Source of the DNA: Bacteroides sp. UBA7333
Lineage (GTDB): Bacteria > Bacteroidota > Bacteroidia > Bacteroidales > Bacteroidaceae
Reading direction: 5' to 3'
NCBI GenBank assembly: GCA_002471195.1
Contig: DKPN01000014.1
Span: 17,913-81,912 of the forward strand
Length of the DNA: 64,000 bases
Below are positions 56,167-64,000 of the stretch, piece by piece; the first letter of the stretch is position 1, and each line of letters begins with the position of its first letter. A model generated the notes under the pieces. That model was not told the DNA's origin and ran no database searches. It was given only the letters and a program-made list of their open reading frames with translations. Made by a program: the position numbers and the translations under genes.

Positions 56167-57399
56167 ATGAGAAATATCGCGCTTATTATTGCATTGTGTC
56201 TATGTAGCCTATTGGGACAGGCGCAAAAAGTGAAAATAAAAACGGGCATCGAAGCATTGAAAGAACAAAATTTTAAATGCCTCGAAGGCAAAAGAGTGGG
56301 CTTAATTACCAACCCCACCGGAGTTGATAATCAACTAAAATCGACTATTGACATATTGCACGAAGCCCCAAATGTAGAACTTGTAGCACTATATGGACCC
56401 GAACATGGTGTAAGAGGAGATGTACATGCAGGCGACCACGTTGAAAACTTTGTGGATCCGAAAACGGGAATACCGGTTTATTCTCTCTATGGTGCCACTC
56501 GGAAAGCCACTCCCGAAATGCTTAAAAATGTAGATGTGTTGGTTTACGACATCCAAGATATAGGTTGTCGCTCGTTCACATACATCAGCACAATGGGGGT
56601 TAATATGGAGGCAGCTGCCGAGAATGGAAAAGAGTTTATCGTACTCGATCGTCCCAACCCATTAGGGGGAAACAAGATTGAAGGTAATCTTGCTGAAGAT
56701 GGATATATCTCTTTTGTAAGCCAATTTAAAATACCATATATCTACGGATTAACCTGCGGCGAATTGGCTCAAATGCTGAATGAAGAAAAGATGATAGAAC
56801 AACCTTGTCAACTAAAAGTTATTAAAATGAAAGGTTGGAAAAGAAATATGGATTATGAGAAAACAGGATTACAATGGATTCCCTCTTCACCCCACATTCC
56901 TCATCCTCATACCTCTTTCTTCTATCCGGTTTCGGGAATATTGGGAGAGTTAGGATATATGTCGATTGGAGTTGGCTATACCATTCCTTTTCAGATGTTT
57001 GGTGCTGAATGGTTGAATGCCGATTCGTTGGCGAACAACCTAAATGCACGACACCTTCCAGGAGTTATATTTAGACCGATGCACTTAAAGCCATTTTACT
57101 CTACCGGCAAAGGCGAACATCTTCAAGGAGTACAAGTACATCTTACCAATTTTGAGAAAGCTGCGCTAAGCGATATTCAGTTTATTGTAATGGAAGAGGT
57201 AGCTAATATGTATCCCGACAAAGCCATTTTCGACAATGCCAACGATAAACGCTTCAACATGTTTGACAAGGTTTCGGGATCAAACCAAATACGAGAGAGA
57301 TTCAGCAAAAGAAATCGTTGGGAAGATGTAGCAGACTACTGGTACAAAGACGTTGACGATTTTCGTAAATTATCTAAGAAATATTATTTATATAAATAA
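56167..57399 (+). CDS. namZ: Exo-beta-N-acetylmuramidase NamZ (GH171, DUF1343)
   Basis: This 410-residue exported enzyme removes MurNAc from the non-reducing end of glycan fragments. The family was defined with B. subtilis NamZ (YbbC) and is also known from Tannerella forsythia. Signal peptide ends near LLGQAQK. Motifs are GPEHGVRGDVHAG (with the likely catalytic Glu), YDIQDIGCRSFTYISTM, DRPNPLGG and SPHIPHPHT. Length fits the family. The stop codon overlaps the start of the FAD/Fe-S gene by one base. NamZ and NagZ together break a GlcNAc-MurNAc chain from the non-reducing end into single sugars. Confidence 0.92.
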   Translation: MRNIALIIALCLCSLLGQAQKVKIKTGIEALKEQNFKCLEGKRVGLITNPTGVDNQLKSTIDILHEAPNVELVALYGPEHGVRGDVHAGDHVENFVDPKTGIPVYSLYGATRKATPEMLKNVDVLVYDIQDIGCRSFTYISTMGVNMEAAAENGKEFIVLDRPNPLGGNKIEGNLAEDGYISFVSQFKIPYIYGLTCGELAQMLNEEKMIEQPCQLKVIKMKGWKRNMDYEKTGLQWIPSSPHIPHPHTSFFYPVSGILGELGYMSIGVGYTIPFQMFGAEWLNADSLANNLNARHLPGVIFRPMHLKPFYSTGKGEHLQGVQVHLTNFEKAALSDIQFIVMEEVANMYPDKAIFDNANDKRFNMFDKVSGSNQIRERFSKRNRWEDVADYWYKDVDDFRKLSKKYYLYK

Positions 57400-60242
57400 T
57401 GAATATAGCCGATAGACATCAGCAATTTAATAAGGAGATTTCAACATTTATTCCTGATAAAAGAATCTACACCGATGAATTACGTCGACTGGCTTGGGGG
57501 ACTGATGCCGGATTTTATCGACTCATCCCTAAGATGGTGATTCAAACAAAAAAGGAAAAAGAGGTGGTACAAATCTTAAAAGCGGCTCAACGATATGAGT
57601 TACCGGTTACGTTTAGAGCAGCCGGAACCAGCTTGTCGGGGCAGACCATCAGTGATTCGATCCTTGTGATTGCGGGCAAAAAATGGGATAAGTATTCAAT
57701 ATCGGCCAATCATTCGCAAATTACTTTGCAACCGGGCATTATCGGCGAACGGGTGAATCAGATTCTCAAACCATTTGGTCGTAAGTTCTCGCCCGATCCG
57801 GCATCTATAAAAAGTGCTATGGTGGGTGGTATCATCATGAACAATGCATCGGGAATGAACTGTGGAACACATGCTAATAGCGATAAAATGCTGATTTCGG
57901 CACGCATTGTTATGGCCGATGGAACAATATTAGATACGGGCGACAAACAAAGTAGAAAAGATTTTCTGATCTCTTGCCCACATTTTATTCAACAGATTCT
58001 TGATATACAACAACGAATCAGAAATGATAAAGAGCTAACAGAGTTGATCCGTTACAAATATTCAATTAAAAATGTAACCGGTTTAAATCTATTGCCATTT
58101 ATCACATTCGATGATCCATTCGACATTGTGGCTCATCTATTGGTAGGATCGGAAGGCACGTTGGCTTTTCTTTCGGAGGCAACCATGAAAACCGAGCAAG
58201 ACTATCGCTTCAAAGCAAGTAGCATGATCTATTTTGACGATATCAAAGAGGCTTGCAAAGCAGTAGTAGCCATGAAAAAGCTAGTCGACGCCGAGAATAA
58301 ACCGATCGTAAAAGGAGCCGAACTGCTCGATAGCAAATCGCTTACATCGGTGGGCGACAACACCGGTATAGGACTAACGGCTGTATTGACCGAAACAAAA
58401 GCCTCATCAGAAGAGGATTTGCAGCAAAATATAAAGAAGATTGAAGATGCATTGTCATCATTTAAAACCTATAAACCGGTTCATTTCACAAGCAATCCAC
58501 ATGAATATTGTAAGTATTGGGCTACCCGTTCAGGCATATTCCCTGCGGTGGGAGCTACTCGTCCGTTGGGCACAACTTGCTTGATAGAAGACATTGCTTT
58601 TCATATTGAGGATTTGCCACAAGCAACCTATGAGCTACAACAGTTGATTGAAAAATATGGATATAACGATGCATGTATTTATGGACATGCATTAGAAGGA
58701 AACTACCATTTTATCATTCATCAATCGTTCAACAGCGAGGAAGAAGTGAAACGTTATGAGGCCTTAATGAATGCCATTAAAGAACTGGTTGTTGATAAAT
58801 ACAACGGTTCATTAAAAGCCGAACATGGTACAGGGCGCAATATGGCTCCGTTTGTAAAATACGAATGGGGCGATAAGGCTTATCAAATCATGAAAGAGAT
58901 AAAAGCGTTATTCGATCCTAATAATTTATTAAACCCGGGTGTGATATTCAATGATGATCCACAGTGCCATCTTAAAAACTTTAAGCCGCTACCCTTAGCC
59001 CATGAATGTATAGACAAATGCATTGAATGCGGTTTTTGTGAGGTCAACTGTTTAAGCTGCGGAATAACCTTATCGTCGAGACAACGCATTGTGGCCTTTC
59101 GCGAAATATCGGTACTCGAAAAAAGTAATAAAGACACGAAGCGATTAAAGAGATTGAAAAAGGAGTATGGTTATTATGGAGAACAAACATGTGCCGGCGA
59201 TGGACTGTGTGCTACATCATGTCCAATGCATATCAATACCGGCGAGCTGACTCATCACATCAGAGGTGCGAATATGCCTATCGATAGTATCGCATATAAG
59301 ATAGGCAACTATGCCGCCAATCATTTTGCTAGTACAAAGAGCCAATTGCGTGGAGTATTAAAGTTGGCTCATCTATCGCATCGAGTGATGGGGAGTAAAA
59401 CCATGAGTACAATAACTAAAACCATGCACCATGCATTGAAGCTGCCACTATGGACCACCGCTATGCCTAAAGCCTATAAATTGAAATCGATAGATAAAGC
59501 AGCTCCTTTCAAGTCGGATTTAAAAGTGGTATACTTCCCCAGTTGCATTAATCAAACCATGGGGCTAGTTCATAAAAGCAGAGAAGAGCAAGCATTGGTC
59601 AATAAAATGATTTCGTTATTGAATAAGGCCGGATATGAAGTTATCTTTCCCAGCAACATGGAAGAACTTTGTTGCGGTACTATTTGGGAAAACAAAGGGA
59701 TGATGGATATTGCCGACAAAAAAACAAAGCAACTGGAAATGGCTTTATTAAAAGCCTCCAACCAAGGAGAATACCCTATATTGTGCGATCAAAGTCCATG
59801 TTTATACAGAATGCGTAGTAAAATGAAACAGCTCAATCTGTATGAGCCGGTAGAATTTATATCTACTTTTATGCTCGATAAACTTGAGTTTACGAAAATA
59901 AACCGCAATATTGCAATACATATTACCTGTTCGATGCGTAAAATGGGATTAGCAGATATGATTGTCTCATTAGCACAACGGTGCAGCAATAGCGTACTGA
60001 CTCCCGATGAAGTAGGGTGTTGTGGATTTGCAGGCGATAAAGGATTTACTCATCCTGAAATCAACAAATATGCACTTCGCAAACTTAAACCGCAAATTGA
60101 GAGTGCGAAAATACAATATGGCTATTCCAATAGTAGAACTTGCGAAATAGGTTTAACCACCAATAGTGGAATCAGTTATATATCGATAGTTTACCTAATT
60201 GATGAGTGTACAAAACCCCTATTAACAATAAATAATAATTAG
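57399..60242 (+). CDS. FAD- and Fe-S-binding D-2-hydroxyacid (probable D-lactate) dehydrogenase
   Basis: This 947-residue protein has an FAD-binding PCMH domain (about 40-240: TFRAAGTSLSGQTISDS, MVGGIIMNNASGMNCG, LLVGSEGTLAFLSEA), an FAD-oxidase C-terminal domain with AEHGTGRNM, two 4Fe-4S clusters (CIDKCIECGFCEVNC, about 537-551; CAGDGLCATSCP, about 598) and two CCG redox segments (CCGTIW near 758, CCGFAGDKG near 874). The layout matches bacterial D-lactate dehydrogenases of the Dld/GlcD-GlpC fusion type, which oxidise D-lactate to pyruvate and pass electrons to quinone. MurQ in the same operon releases D-lactate, which makes D-lactate the obvious substrate. Other 2-hydroxyacids remain possible. 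Confidence 0.87.
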   Translation: MNIADRHQQFNKEISTFIPDKRIYTDELRRLAWGTDAGFYRLIPKMVIQTKKEKEVVQILKAAQRYELPVTFRAAGTSLSGQTISDSILVIAGKKWDKYSISANHSQITLQPGIIGERVNQILKPFGRKFSPDPASIKSAMVGGIIMNNASGMNCGTHANSDKMLISARIVMADGTILDTGDKQSRKDFLISCPHFIQQILDIQQRIRNDKELTELIRYKYSIKNVTGLNLLPFITFDDPFDIVAHLLVGSEGTLAFLSEATMKTEQDYRFKASSMIYFDDIKEACKAVVAMKKLVDAENKPIVKGAELLDSKSLTSVGDNTGIGLTAVLTETKASSEEDLQQNIKKIEDALSSFKTYKPVHFTSNPHEYCKYWATRSGIFPAVGATRPLGTTCLIEDIAFHIEDLPQATYELQQLIEKYGYNDACIYGHALEGNYHFIIHQSFNSEEEVKRYEALMNAIKELVVDKYNGSLKAEHGTGRNMAPFVKYEWGDKAYQIMKEIKALFDPNNLLNPGVIFNDDPQCHLKNFKPLPLAHECIDKCIECGFCEVNCLSCGITLSSRQRIVAFREISVLEKSNKDTKRLKRLKKEYGYYGEQTCAGDGLCATSCPMHINTGELTHHIRGANMPIDSIAYKIGNYAANHFASTKSQLRGVLKLAHLSHRVMGSKTMSTITKTMHHALKLPLWTTAMPKAYKLKSIDKAAPFKSDLKVVYFPSCINQTMGLVHKSREEQALVNKMISLLNKAGYEVIFPSNMEELCCGTIWENKGMMDIADKKTKQLEMALLKASNQGEYPILCDQSPCLYRMRSKMKQLNLYEPVEFISTFMLDKLEFTKINRNIAIHITCSMRKMGLADMIVSLAQRCSNSVLTPDEVGCCGFAGDKGFTHPEINKYALRKLKPQIESAKIQYGYSNSRTCEIGLTTNSGISYISIVYLIDECTKPLLTINNN

Positions 60243-60259
60243 CTTAACACGAAAGTAAA

Positions 60260-61423
60260 ATGAATAAACCAGTAAAACAACGCTTACTTGCTCTCGATAT
60301 TTTGAGAGGTATTACCATTGCCGGAATGATTATGGTCAATAATCCCGGATCATGGAATTATGTATATGCTCCCCTTGGTCATGCAGCATGGAACGGACTC
60401 ACTCCTACCGACTTAGTTTTTCCTTTCTTCATGTTCATCATGGGTATTTCTACATATATATCTTTGCGCAAATATAACTTCACGTTTAGCAGCGATGCCT
60501 TTTGGAAAATTATAAAACGAACCATCGTAATATTTGCAATCGGATTGGGCATTGCATGGTTTTCGTTATTTTGCCGCACATGGAATGCATTGTCATCCGA
60601 GGAGTTAAGTTTCGGAGCACATTTATGGCAATCGATATGGACATTCGATCATATTCGTATTATGGGTGTAATGCAACGATTGGCTTTGTGTTATGGCGCT
60701 ACTGCTATTATAGCATTAACCATGAAACATAAAAACATACCCTATCTCATTGCATTTCTTCTTGTGGGCTATTTCTTTGTTTTATTATTCGGAAATGGCT
60801 TCGAATATAATGATACCAACATATTATCGAAAGTAGATAGAGCGATATTGGGTGTCAACCATATGTATCAAGACAACGGTATCGACCCTGAAGGGATATT
60901 AAGCACTATCCCCTCTATTGCACATGTACTGATAGGTTTCTGCGTAGGACGAATGATTATCAAGACACAAGACATCAACCAAAAACTAGAAAAATTATTC
61001 CTCATAGGTACTATTCTTACATTTGCAGGCTTCTTATTAAGTTATGGCTGCCCCATCAACAAAAAAATATGGTCGCCTACATTTGTACTAGCCACTTGTG
61101 GTTTAGGGTCTAGTTTTTTAGCCCTACTCATATGGATTATCGATGTAAAAGGATATAAAAATTGGAGCAGATTCTTTGAATCTTTTGGCGTAAACCCACT
61201 ATTTATTTATGTAATGGCTGGTGTTCTCTCAATTCTTTTAGGAAATATTCTAATCACTCACGATGCCACAGTAATGAGTCTACACGGATATTTCTATAAT
61301 ATACTGTTAAGACCTTGTTTTGGCGACTATTTCGGATCATTGGTATATGCCTTAATCTTTGTTGCCATCAACTGGGGTGTGGGATATATACTATACAAAA
61401 AGAAAATTTATATTAAGATATGA
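60260..61423 (+). CDS. DUF5009/NagX-like membrane acetyltransferase (HGSNAT family)
   Basis: This 387-residue inner-membrane protein has about 10 helices and the family's N-terminal signature LLALDILRGITIAGMIMVNN followed by PGSWNYVYAPL and the TPTDLVFPFFMFIMG segment. The family includes human heparan-alpha-glucosaminide N-acetyltransferase, which moves acetyl groups from cytosolic acetyl-CoA to glucosamine on the other side of the membrane, and NagX of bacterial GlcNAc operons. In this operon it could restore the N-acetyl group on wall sugars that had been de-N-acetylated. Its stop overlaps the MurK start by 4 bases (ATGA), so the two are tightly coupled. Confidence 0.85.
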   Translation: MNKPVKQRLLALDILRGITIAGMIMVNNPGSWNYVYAPLGHAAWNGLTPTDLVFPFFMFIMGISTYISLRKYNFTFSSDAFWKIIKRTIVIFAIGLGIAWFSLFCRTWNALSSEELSFGAHLWQSIWTFDHIRIMGVMQRLALCYGATAIIALTMKHKNIPYLIAFLLVGYFFVLLFGNGFEYNDTNILSKVDRAILGVNHMYQDNGIDPEGILSTIPSIAHVLIGFCVGRMIIKTQDINQKLEKLFLIGTILTFAGFLLSYGCPINKKIWSPTFVLATCGLGSSFLALLIWIIDVKGYKNWSRFFESFGVNPLFIYVMAGVLSILLGNILITHDATVMSLHGYFYNILLRPCFGDYFGSLVYALIFVAINWGVGYILYKKKIYIKI

Positions 61424-62265
61424 TACTTATAGCAGACAGTGGCTCAACAAAAACCGATTGGGCAGTTGTAGAGCATGGCAATTTATCACAAATTATTGCC
61501 ACAAAAGGAATGAATCCTTTTTTTCAAAGCGAAGAAGAAATCTCTAATGAAATTAAAAGTATGCTTCTTCCGAATATTAACGATGGAGCCAGCTTAACCA
61601 AAGTCATTTTCTATGGTGCCGGATGCATTCCCGAAAAGGTAGCTTTTATGCAGCAAGCCTTGGGTGTACATCTTAAAGCTTCGCAGGGCATTGAAATTTA
61701 TTCGGATATGCTAGCAGTGGCGCATGCCATGTGCAAACATAAGCCGGGCATTGCATGTATCTTAGGCACCGGATCGAACTCATGCTTTTATAATGGAAAA
61801 GAGATTGTTGCCAATGTTTCACCCCTTGGATTTATTCTTGGCGATGAAGGCAGTGGTGCCGTTTTGGGTAAACTATTGGTAGGCGATATTTTTAAAAATC
61901 AGTTGTCGGACGATTTGAAAGAGAAATTCTTAGAGAAATTCAATCTCACACAAGCCGATATTATTGATCGGGTCTATCGCAAACCTTTCCCAAATCGTTT
62001 TTTGGCCAGTCTTTCGCCTTTTTTGATCGAAAACATCAAACACCCAAAGGTGAATAAGATGGTTAAAAGTAGCTTCAGGGCGTTTTTCAAACGAAATGTA
62101 ATGCAGTACGATTATACAAATAATCCCATATATATTATCGGATCTATCGCTTTCTATTATGAAAACATTGTTAGAGAGGCTGCCGAAGAGCTGGGCATTA
62201 CAATTGAAAGTATTGACAAAAGCCCTCTGATGGGACTCATTGAGTTTTATAAAGACAACAAGTAG
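61420..62265 (+). CDS. murK: MurNAc/amino-sugar kinase MurK (BadF/BadG family)
   Basis: This 281-residue cytoplasmic kinase phosphorylates MurNAc (and possibly GlcNAc) at C6. It has the intact phosphate-1 motif ADSGSTKTDW (residues 5-14), phosphate-2 ILGTGSNSCF, the GDEGSGAVLG segment with the catalytic Asp, and PFPNRFL. Close family members are MurK of Clostridium acetobutylicum and T. forsythia. It is translationally coupled to the acetyltransferase gene upstream and lies 6 bases before murQ, which uses its product. Confidence 0.9.
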   Translation: MILIADSGSTKTDWAVVEHGNLSQIIATKGMNPFFQSEEEISNEIKSMLLPNINDGASLTKVIFYGAGCIPEKVAFMQQALGVHLKASQGIEIYSDMLAVAHAMCKHKPGIACILGTGSNSCFYNGKEIVANVSPLGFILGDEGSGAVLGKLLVGDIFKNQLSDDLKEKFLEKFNLTQADIIDRVYRKPFPNRFLASLSPFLIENIKHPKVNKMVKSSFRAFFKRNVMQYDYTNNPIYIIGSIAFYYENIVREAAEELGITIESIDKSPLMGLIEFYKDNK

Positions 62266-62271
62266 TATTTA

Positions 62272-63108
62272 ATGATAATAGAAAAAGATATGTTTATCAA
62301 AATCTCAGAACAACCTTCGATATACGATCATCTTGAAAAAAAATCAACACGCGAGCTGTTAGAAGATATCAATGGAGAAGATCAAAAAGTGGCTTTGGCA
62401 GTACAAAAAGCAATACCGCAAATTGAAAAACTTGTTGACTTAATTGTGCCGCGAATGAAACAAGGAGGTAGAATATTTTATATGGGTGCAGGCACTAGCG
62501 GACGGTTAGGTGTATTAGATGCTTCGGAAATACCTCCTACTTTTGGTATGCCTCCCACCTATATCATCGGACTGATTGCCGGTGGCGAAAGAGCCTTACG
62601 CAACCCCGTAGAGAATGCCGAAGATAACACCCAACGAGGATGGGAAGAGTTGCTCGAACATCATATTACCGATAAAGATACGGTGATAGGAATTGCGGCA
62701 TCGGGCACTACCCCCTATGTGATTGGGGCATTAAAGGAGGCTCGCAAACAAGGCATTCTTACCGGATGCATCACCAGCAACCCCGATTCGCCTATGGCCA
62801 ACGAATGTGATATTCCGATTGAAATGATTGTAGGCCCCGAATATGTTACGGGTAGCTCACGCATGAAGTCGGGTACCGGACAAAAGATGATTCTCAATAT
62901 GATAAGTACTTCGGTTATGATTCAGATGGGACGCGTCAAAGGCAATAAGATGGTCAACATGCAATTGAGCAATCAGAAACTAGTAGATAGAGGTACCCGA
63001 ATGATTGTTGAGGAGCTGAACCTTGATTATGAACATGCCAAAACACTACTTTTAATGCATGGATCGGTGAAAAATGCTATTGATGCTTACAAAAATGAAA
63101 AACAATAA
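62272..63108 (+). CDS. murQ: N-acetylmuramic acid 6-phosphate etherase MurQ
   Basis: This 278-residue SIS-domain enzyme splits MurNAc-6-phosphate into GlcNAc-6-phosphate and D-lactate. It has the family signature GAGTSGRLGVLDASEIPPTFG region (longer than quoted: positions about 75-95) with the catalytic Glu in ASEIPP, the second Glu region in GGERALRNPVENAED, and AASGTTPYVIGAL. The C-terminus is shorter than the E. coli enzyme by about 20 residues, after the GSVKNAIDAY helix. It follows murK and precedes the SGNH hydrolase by 3 bases. Confidence 0.95.
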   Translation: MIIEKDMFIKISEQPSIYDHLEKKSTRELLEDINGEDQKVALAVQKAIPQIEKLVDLIVPRMKQGGRIFYMGAGTSGRLGVLDASEIPPTFGMPPTYIIGLIAGGERALRNPVENAEDNTQRGWEELLEHHITDKDTVIGIAASGTTPYVIGALKEARKQGILTGCITSNPDSPMANECDIPIEMIVGPEYVTGSSRMKSGTGQKMILNMISTSVMIQMGRVKGNKMVNMQLSNQKLVDRGTRMIVEELNLDYEHAKTLLLMHGSVKNAIDAYKNEKQ

Positions 63109-63111
63109 CGA

Positions 63112-63795
63112 ATGAATATGCGTATCAGTTGGTTGTTGATTTTATGGATGAGTGGCATTATCGGATGTATGGCACAAGTGGGCACAAGCCATCCTGAGAA
63201 ATATACGCCGCATTATTATAAACGTTGTGCCTTATTCGATACGGAAACGCCAATTACTTCGACCGATATTGTGATGCTGGGCAACAGCTTAACCGAAAAC
63301 GGGAAAGACTGGAGTCAACGCACCGGAACGACGAACATACGTAATCGAGGAATCGTGGGCGATGAAGCTATGGGGGTGTACGACCGATTACATCAAATAC
63401 TACCCGGCAAACCTATGAAAATATTCTTATTAATCGGGGTCAATGATGTTTCGCATCACCTTTGCCCCGATACGATTGTATCGATGATAACGAAAATTAT
63501 CACCCGAATAAAAAAAGAGTCGCCCGATACGAAATTGTACGTACAAAGTCTATTACCCATCAACGAAAATAAATCGATCTACAAAAGCATGATCGGCAAA
63601 ACGCTGACTATTCACCAAGTGAACCATCGATTGCTTGCAGCATGCAATGAGCATCAGGTTCCTTTTATCGATTTATTTCCGCTGTTTTGCCAAACGGGAA
63701 CGTATATGTTGCGCGATGAACTGACCAATGATGGTCTGCACATCAACGATGAAGGTTATGCGATATGGGTAAATCAATTAAAAAACTACCTTTAA
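63112..63795 (+). CDS. SGNH/GDSL-family hydrolase, exported
   Basis: This 227-residue enzyme has the four SGNH blocks: VMLGNSLTE (Ser nucleophile), RGIVGDEAMG (Gly), LLIGVNDVSHH (Asn) and DGLHINDEGY (Asp/His). The N-terminal signal ends in GIIGCMAQ, which fits a lipobox (IIGC), so it may be a lipoprotein; a normal signal peptidase I site is also possible. As last gene of a MurNAc operon, it could remove O-acetyl groups from C6 of MurNAc, as SGNH peptidoglycan esterases do, freeing C6 for MurK. This is inference; other acyl esters are possible. Confidence 0.85.
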   Translation: MNMRISWLLILWMSGIIGCMAQVGTSHPEKYTPHYYKRCALFDTETPITSTDIVMLGNSLTENGKDWSQRTGTTNIRNRGIVGDEAMGVYDRLHQILPGKPMKIFLLIGVNDVSHHLCPDTIVSMITKIITRIKKESPDTKLYVQSLLPINENKSIYKSMIGKTLTIHQVNHRLLAACNEHQVPFIDLFPLFCQTGTYMLRDELTNDGLHINDEGYAIWVNQLKNYL

Positions 63796-63851
63796 ACCAT
63801 TCTCTACGCCAGACGCTAACATTATCTCTATTTAATCATAGTATATCAGTT

Positions 63852-63917
63852 TGAGATATCTTGACTTCACATTTGCGAAATCAAGGTATCTCATTTGTGA
63901 AATGCCTTATTTCACAA
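63852..63917. repeat. Dyad-rich intergenic island C after the recycling operon
   Basis: Two hairpins stand back to back. The first pairs 63852-63864 with 63881-63893 (12 of 13 bases, core TGAGATATCTTGA); the second is a perfect TTGTGAAAT (63895-63903)/ATTTCACAA (63909-63917). Neither has a T-run, so they are not typical terminators. TCTCATTTGTGA occurs here (63889-63900) and also in the island at 30937-31014. The rest of 63796-64000 holds no gene. Confidence 0.6.
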
Positions 63918-64000
63918 CATAAAACCTTACAATAATCGAGATACAACATAACAACATACACGATAGATATTAATATAGAATGTAGAGCGCACGATGACTA

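Overview
The window looks like a chromosome segment of an AT-rich member of the Bacteroidales. The signs are two SusC/SusD pairs, a hybrid two-component system, Bacteroidetes-type promoters (TTTG about 20 bases before TAnnTTTG), and several secreted proteins with type IX secretion (T9SS) C-terminal sorting domains. The sorting domains favour a Dysgonomonas/Tannerella/Paludibacter-like lineage over Bacteroides proper, but the genus cannot be fixed from the sequence alone. No rRNA, tRNA, CRISPR array, prophage or intact insertion sequence was seen.

Layout. (1) 1-9.6 kb: a polysaccharide-utilisation locus (PUL) with a SusD cut by the window edge, a frameshifted SusC receptor and a divergent hybrid two-component regulator. 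(2) 9.6-15.4 kb: a minus-strand MacAB-TolC-type efflux operon. (3) 15.8-19.4 kb: a ROK glucokinase, ribosomal protein L19 (rplS), and a 5'-nucleotidase split into two genes. (4) 19.4-22.4 kb: NagZ fused to a beta-lactamase-fold domain. (5) 22.5-45.1 kb: a minus-strand PUL with SusC, SusD, two surface lipoproteins, a GHL10 glycosidase, three phosphodiester glycosidases (NAGPA family), a zinc muramoyl-alanine amidase and two propeller proteins. Most of its secreted enzymes carry T9SS tails. (6) 45.7-46.5 kb: a diverged BadF/MurK-like kinase. (7) 47.2-63.8 kb: a tight twelve-gene plus-strand operon with a sodium symporter, phosphoesterase-propeller, glycosyltransferase, DUF4922 protein, SpoIID protein, AmpG permease with a large insert, NamZ (GH171), FAD/Fe-S D-lactate-type dehydrogenase, NagX-like acetyltransferase, MurK, MurQ and SGNH esterase.

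How it fits together. Regions 4-7 read as one programme for eating bacterial cell wall. Secreted amidase and glycosidases cut wall outside the cell, SusCD imports fragments, NagZ and NamZ release GlcNAc and MurNAc, and a permease brings them in. MurK makes MurNAc-6-phosphate, MurQ splits it into GlcNAc-6-phosphate and D-lactate, and the FAD/Fe-S enzyme probably oxidises the D-lactate. The NAGPA enzymes, SGNH esterase and NagX-like acetyltransferase would suit removal of protective decorations (C6 glycosyl-phosphate, C6 O-acetyl, missing N-acetyl). The NamZ/MurK/MurQ core is established biochemistry; the decoration-removing roles are inference.

Four intergenic islands (around 17.0, 31.0, 46.8 and 63.9 kb) are made of short words repeated in both orientations. 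Two of them share an exact 12-mer and similar layout, so they may be one repeat family.
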